Source: Erodium maritimum (Eukaryota > Streptophyta > Magnoliopsida > Geraniales > Geraniaceae). Taken from it: 64,000 bases of DNA. The notes beneath the pieces are model-generated. The model did no database searches, had not been told where the DNA came from, and saw nothing but the letters and a program-made list of their open reading frames with translations. The stretch covers positions 8,375,001-8,439,000 of the forward strand of contig OY997596.1 of the NCBI GenBank assembly GCA_963921825.1, read 5' to 3'. Shown piece after piece: positions 59,560 through 64,000 of the stretch. A program made the translations under genes and the position numbers. The stretch's first letter is position 1; the number at the start of each line of letters is the position of its first letter.

Positions 59560-60683
59560 TTTCTACAAGACTCCCTCATGTAATGACCATAGAAAGTTGC
59601 TTGAGGTCCAAACGGTATGTACCGTCCTCATAGTAGTGTTTCCCTAAGTCTAAATCACTACACAATTGATCTTGCATGCGTTTTCCCACACGACACACAT
59701 AATATTCATTCACAAGGTATGACTGAACACAAATTACTAAATACAATCCGACATTCAGGCACTTTAGTTACACATGTTCATCTTATATGCAAATAAAATG
59801 GTTGTCAGACAATTCATACACATAAAGAAACAAAATAATGAAACTAAAGTTCCAGAAAGATATAAATACTTCTTGAGTTGCAGCAATAATGTCTTACACT
59901 CTAAGCTTAATGCTCTAAATCTCCTTACAATTTGCCTCCTCCTACACGAAACTAAAGAGAGTACTTGTATAGAATATTCGAGCTTAAATCAACTGAAAAT
60001 AGCTTCACCACTTCCGTCCATCGTCCTCCCACCTTTTGGAAAGTCGAGACACGATTATTAGCAGTTGTAACCGTTATCTGACCGTTGTACGCGACGGATG
60101 GTCGTTCGGTTACGTACTCGACGGATGACTTGTCGAGTATTATCGTATCTAGTGCTCCTATCCGTCGGGTACTGGGTACTTCTTGCTCTTTTTTGTTCCT
60201 CCGTTCTAAATTCTTAACAAAAAAAGCAAGGGCAAAATACCAGAGGAAAAGGAAAATTTTATTAGAGCAAAGTGAAAGTAATACAAAATATGAACTAAAA
60301 CACTTTAAAAAGAATGTGAAATGCATACACATCAGTAAGCTGGAATGAAAAAGGCTTGAGGGTACAACTCAAATTATCAAGAAAATTTACCATTCATAAT
60401 TTCTTTCCACTTATCATTCACTGTTGTTTTACCAAAAAATAAAATAGATTATAGATGCTGACTTACTACAGTTCTTGCAGACTAATGATCCAGTACAATT
60501 TCTGGTACTTCAATTCCATATATACTATCCTATTACAGAACAAATCAACTAGGACAAGTAACAACTAATGAAGGATCCTGGGAAAGTAACGACACATGAA
60601 AATGAGTCATCAGCCAGAGATAGAGCCTGGGTTGTGATCGCTTTATAACTTGAAGTCAGTCAGTTGCCTGCACATAAGTTTGT
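59560..60683. other. Intergenic region including the 3' flank of SGF11
   Basis: No gene recognised. A minus-strand frame of 126 codons (60332-59952) matches no known domain; part of it (about 60080-60190) has repeated CGACGGATG/TCGAGTA motifs, suggesting a transposon edge. The last 200-300 bp before 60684 presumably hold the SGF11 3' UTR. Confidence 0.4.
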
Positions 60684-62032
60684 TCAATGCCCTTCAAATG
60701 TCCCATTAGAATACTCTTCACCATGGGTTCCATTTGATAATCTGTTAGTACCTGCGGAATTTGAGTAAGGGGAGTATCCAGAGACAGGGCTTCCCCGTGA
60801 GTACCGACTCTGCGCTGCTGTTGTACTTCTAGTTGCCTTCAGACGTGCCTTTCTACCCTACATTACAAAAGAATTGACTATTGAAAAATTTAGGGAGAAT
60901 TTCATTTTGCTACACCCAGAATGGACAGTTTTTTTTTCATGATACCCCATATTCACTTTACACTGGATTTTCCCCATTCCGTTAAAAAAATGATTTTTTT
61001 GCTGTTAAATTTGAAAACTAATGAAGAGCATTTTAGTCATTTCACAGTGCCTTCAACATAAATGGGGTATCTTAAAAAGAAATTTCAGTTCAGGGAACAG
61101 GAAAGTGACATATTCCCAAAAATATTATCCATGTAACTTATTGTAAGCAAGACAAGAATGCATATAATCTTGTCCGGGAAGATCACCTTTCCCATGCATT
61201 TCTCTAGATGAGGAGCAAATCTTCCGGCCATAATTGATCGTCCACAGTTCATGCACTCAAAGATCTCACTGGCAACAGGAGGATGAGTTTGTCCAAATAT
61301 GTCAACCACATATTTGCTATTTGCTTCACCATTATTACTAGGATCCGCTACCCTTACACGGGCTTGTGCTGACAGCTTTAATTCTTCTTCTTCCTCTTCT
61401 AGATTGCGGTCAAGGCCCAACCTTGCTATTCGGTGACACTCCGAAGCAACATCAACAATTATGGAGTCAAGGAGATCTCCGAAACATTGAGATGAAAGCT
61501 GCAAGCACATCCCCAGATAAAAAAATGGATTGTGTCACATATCTAATAGAATATATTAAGACAAGGACAAGAAATCTTGATAACACGTGAAGAAAGACAA
61601 ATTAGCATAGAATTATTAGAAGAAGAAAAACAGACATACAGTTAGAGCAACAAAAAATAAAGCATTCCAGGCACATCATTATACATATCTGTCCCTCTCT
61701 TTGAAGACTATCTCATTGAGCTAAGGCATACTATGTTTCCTTTCAAACAGAGATGAGAGGAGAAGACAAACACCTTTAGGTTTGATACACATATACTAAC
61801 ATAATACAGAACATAGAATATTCCGAAATTGTGGAAACAGTAGTTGATGCAATTTATTTAATAAATTTAAGCACTGAAGTTTTAACCTTTTTTCAGAATA
61901 GATAATTTTATGATTATGGAGAAGGTGCAATACGAAATCTGGAAGTAGAAAAGAGATTATAAAGCTCAGGGAGCTTCCATTAACTGATACCTGAGCATGA
62001 GCAGATGTATCGTCATCATTAAGCCCAGCCAT
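60684..62032 (-). CDS. SGF11: SGF11-like SAGA deubiquitination-module zinc-finger protein, 175 aa
   Basis: Three coding exons joined in phase 0: 62032-61991 (MAGLNDDDTSAHAQ), 61498-61187 (104 codons), and 60857-60684 (57 codons plus TGA). Splice sites are CTCAG|GTATCA with TTGCAG|CTTTCA, and GGAAAG|GTGATC with AATGTAG|GGTAGA. Exon 2 has the N-terminal helix LLDSIIVDVASECHRIARLG, an acidic EEEEEELKLSAQARVR segment, VDIFGQTHP, and the zinc finger FECMNCGRSIMAGRFAPHLEKCMG (Cys, Cys, His, Cys ligands all present). Exon 3 starts GRKARLKATRSTT and ends in a Ser/Tyr/Gly-rich tail. SGF11 works with a Ubp8/UBP22-type protease and ENY2 to remove ubiquitin from histone H2B; its zinc finger contacts the nucleosome. 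Length is close to the Arabidopsis homologue (about 180 aa). The start codon is the first ATG after the 5' UTR splice. The gene looks intact. Confidence 0.92.
60895..61095. mobile_element. Small inverted-repeat element in the second coding intron of SGF11
   Basis: Ends GAGAATTTCATTTTGCTACACCC / TGATACCCC and, inverted, GAAATTTCTTTTTAAGATACCCC pair imperfectly over about 60 bp. The middle has CCGTTAA and TTTTAGTCATTTCA, which recall the subterminal sequence of the Mutator-like members B-D. It fills most of the 329-bp intron (60858-61186). No target duplication was resolved. Confidence 0.5.
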
Positions 62033-62056
62033 GATTCTTTGAACAGATAAGATAGG
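62033..62056 (-). other. 5' UTR part of SGF11 exon 2
   Basis: The acceptor TTATTTTAG|CCTATC at 62057-62058 would start this exon 24 bases before the ATG. It pairs with the donor at 62818, giving a 5' UTR intron of about 760 bp. Confidence 0.55.
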
Positions 62057-62817
62057 CTAAAATAAGGGATTCCAATGCAACCGACAATTAAACCAAGAAA
62101 AGCCCCATGACCTTGCATATAGAACTCAACATCAACCTAGAGGAAATTCAGGAAATCAACTCTTGGCAATGGTTGTCAAATGAATTATACAAATGTGAAT
62201 AATGACAGAAGCTGTTGAGATATATAAACCCACATCGAATAGAAGTAAGATAAAAATGCTACCTATAAAGGCTATAGCCAAACCCAACAAAAAAATAGAC
62301 TTTTTAGTCGTGGAAACCAGAACAGATATAAGTGGCTCGTTTTAAATAAAATTTGAAGCAACAACAAAAACTCAGATGTGGTAGTTCTCTGGAATAGGTA
62401 CATGAATCTCAACAATACCTGAAGGGGAGCATTTGAAAGACAAAGTATGAACCCTAGATATATCAGAACCCATTTATTTCTTTTCCATTCAAAACTCAAC
62501 ATCCATTATAAGGATCATCTGTACACTACGTATACAAAGTAAAAGGCGTGTTATTACCCAATTAGTACAATTTATGGAACAAACACAACTCAAGCCAATA
62601 GGTAGATCAGCAGTGTTCGTTAAATCATGACCTAAATTATAGAATAACTAAGAATCAAGGAAATTCCATTTCATGATTCAGCTCAAAATCGGACAAAACC
62701 TCCTCACAGAAACAATCAATATTCAAGGTTACGATCTAATTTCATGCGGCGACGATAAAATTAACACCACTGACAGAACCAACGTGAAGCTTTCGACAGA
62801 GAGAAAAAAAAACTTAC

Positions 62818-62950
62818 CGCCAAATCGATGGAGAGAGTAATCAGGAGTGCCTCGATTCTGAACCGAGAGAGGGAAGAAGAAGAAGCAGCAGGTTACTCTT
62901 CTCTTCGTCTGGTGTAACCAATAATCAGCTGCAACGCGCTACACAACAAG
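62818..62950 (-). other. Probable non-coding first exon of SGF11
   Basis: On the minus strand a CT- and GAAG-rich leader (ending ...CGATTTGGCG) meets a consensus donor GTAAGT at 62817-62812, followed by a T-run. The 5' boundary near 62950 is a guess from composition. Confidence 0.55.
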
Positions 62951-62989
62951 ATACCACAGACAGCCCAATCATGTTCGCCGGTTCATACT

Positions 62990-63100
62990 TACAAAACGAC
63001 GTCAGATCCTACCGCATTGGCCGTTCGGTCCCATATAAAGCCCATGGTGTAAAGGATTGGCTTGGGCCCTTATTGGGCATGTGAAATCGTGAGCCCATCA
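62990..63100 (-). promoter_or_regulatory. SGF11 promoter with site II (TGGGC) and ACGT motifs
   Basis: Contains four TGGGC/GCCCA elements (63040-63044, 63062-63069 as TTGGGCCC, 63074-63078, 63093-63097) and a GACGTC palindrome (62998-63003). Clusters of TGGGCY are typical of plant housekeeping promoters bound by TCP factors; ACGT cores bind bZIPs. The cluster sits 40-150 bp upstream of the presumed first exon. Confidence 0.5.
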
Positions 63101-63103
63101 TCG

Positions 63104-63259
63104 AATCTCACTATCGTATATCACTCCTAAACAAGGTTAATAAAAAGACCCGAGATGATTGGTCCGGACGGATAAGACTTTGAGAAACGTAATTGGATTT
63201 GTACTTTTCATTATATTGTCTTTTTTGGTCAAATAAATGGCGTATATTATATAAAATAA
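63104..63259. other. Spacer between the SGF11 promoter and Mutator-like member D
   Basis: AT-rich with nothing recognised. Confidence 0.3.
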
Positions 63260-64000
63260 GGGTTATTATCATCGAGTACCTTCAAAATACTTGGTTTTCA
63301 TTCGAGTACCTTAAAAATATTTTGTGACAGATAAGTATCCAAACGAAACATTGTGTTTTAAATCAGTACCCACCATTAGGTTTCCATCCATTTAGGATGG
63401 AAAAGGTTCATGTCATGTGTCTGGCACATGAACCATTTTTTTTAAATGACAGAACCACCCTTGACACATTTAAACCCTAAATACTACCTCTCTACATCTA
63501 AACCCTAAACCCTAAACCTTATTTTCTCCACCACTCATCTCTCCCTCTCTCTCTCATATTATTTCTGTTTATTCTCTCCACCACTCAACTCTCTCTCTCA
63601 TCATCACCGGCCACTCCTCTGCAAACCCTAAAACCGCTGTCACTCCTTCTCCATCTCCTTTGTTCGATGGCTCGTGGGTCTCGGCTTCCCGAGACAAGGA
63701 AGAGTGCTGCAGGTCTGGGCGCCGCTCCTACCTGTCCACACCAAATCGACGTCGACGTGAAGGGTTTGAGCTCGCCTCCGTCGTGCCAATCACCGAGCAG
63801 ACGAGTACATGGCGGAGGAGAGCAACGGCGGCGAGGCAGAGCATGGGGCGGGCGAGCTCTGGCTTACCGATCCTCACCACGAGCTCCGACCGGCGAAGGT
63901 TCAGATCTGAACCAGTCACAGCCTCTTCGTCTCCAAATCTTCATGCTCTTGGATCTGAAAATTTAGTTCAGATTTGATTTTTGGATTTAGGTTTTTTTTT
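63260..64000. mobile_element. Left part of Mutator-like element (member D), runs off the window
   Basis: The left arm starts near GGGTTATTATCATCGAGTACC and has repeated GAGTACCTT units, the hairpin TTTCCATCC-GGATGGAAA (63381-63403), and the block TCATGTGTCTGGCACATGAACC (63413-63434), all as in member C. A telo-box run (CTAAACCCTAAACCCTAAACC, about 63498-63518) and a CT-rich leader follow, then an open exon-like segment (63667-63966, 99 codons) that is Arg/Ser/Gly-rich and unidentified. The right arm and target duplication lie beyond the window. Confidence 0.72.

Noticed and set aside
1-64000. tRNA, rRNA or other structured RNA genes
   Set aside because: No cloverleaf, 5S or snoRNA-like sequence recognised by eye; the TGGTATCA sites at 39059 and 59321 are retroelement primer sites.

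Overview
This 64 kb window is nuclear DNA from a plant, very probably a dicot. The two recognisable host genes are plant proteins with GT-AG introns, the background is AT-rich, and nearly everything else is layered plant transposable-element debris. No bacterial-style gene clusters, CRISPR arrays, rRNA or tRNA genes were seen.

Host genes, both on the minus strand: (1) an HLS1/HOOKLESS1-like GNAT N-acetyltransferase at 15895-17278, two exons, 390 aa, with an (AT)24 microsatellite in its only intron; (2) an SGF11-like zinc-finger subunit of the SAGA deubiquitination module at 60684-62032, three coding exons, 175 aa, plus a 5' UTR exon ending at 62818 and a promoter rich in TGGGC-type (site II) motifs. 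Both look intact. Transposons sit close to each, and one small inverted-repeat element lies inside an SGF11 intron.

Layout. 1-5.2 kb: two decayed LINEs. 6.1-6.5, 9.4-11.8, 43.2-44.6 and 63.3-64 kb: non-autonomous Mutator-like elements, two with perfect 9-bp target duplications, one with 8/9, and one running off the window end; three share an internal hairpin/CATG block. 12.9-13.6 kb: a hAT element with a perfect 8-bp duplication. 14.0-15.3 and 17.7-21.2 kb: LINE pieces around the HLS1-like gene, two encoding or resembling ORF1 with an RRM domain. 18.5-25.3 kb: two solo LTRs nested in a LINE and in another LTR-like repeat. 26.7-38.2 kb: mostly minus-strand LINE ORF1 and ORF2 remnants. 31.1-32.4 and 41.1-42.9 kb: ORF-poor retroposons with about 12-bp target duplications. 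39-40.5 kb: LTR edge with a primer-binding site. 45.6-46.1 kb: palindromic repeat array of CACTA type. 48.5-59.2 kb: a broken Copia element carrying a LINE in its 5' LTR and a 3.3 kb solo LTR in its gag region. 59.2-59.56 kb: a complete miniature TRIM retroelement.

The most interesting signals are the Mutator-like family with a shared internal hairpin and exon-like cargo; an unnamed retroposon family tied together by a TAGGTGTTGGCC block and often a TGATCA-poly(A) tail; repeated ORF1-only LINE derivatives; and several insertions whose order can be read from exact target duplications. I see no clear evidence of a wholly new enzymatic or defence system. Family names rest on motifs read by eye, not database searches.
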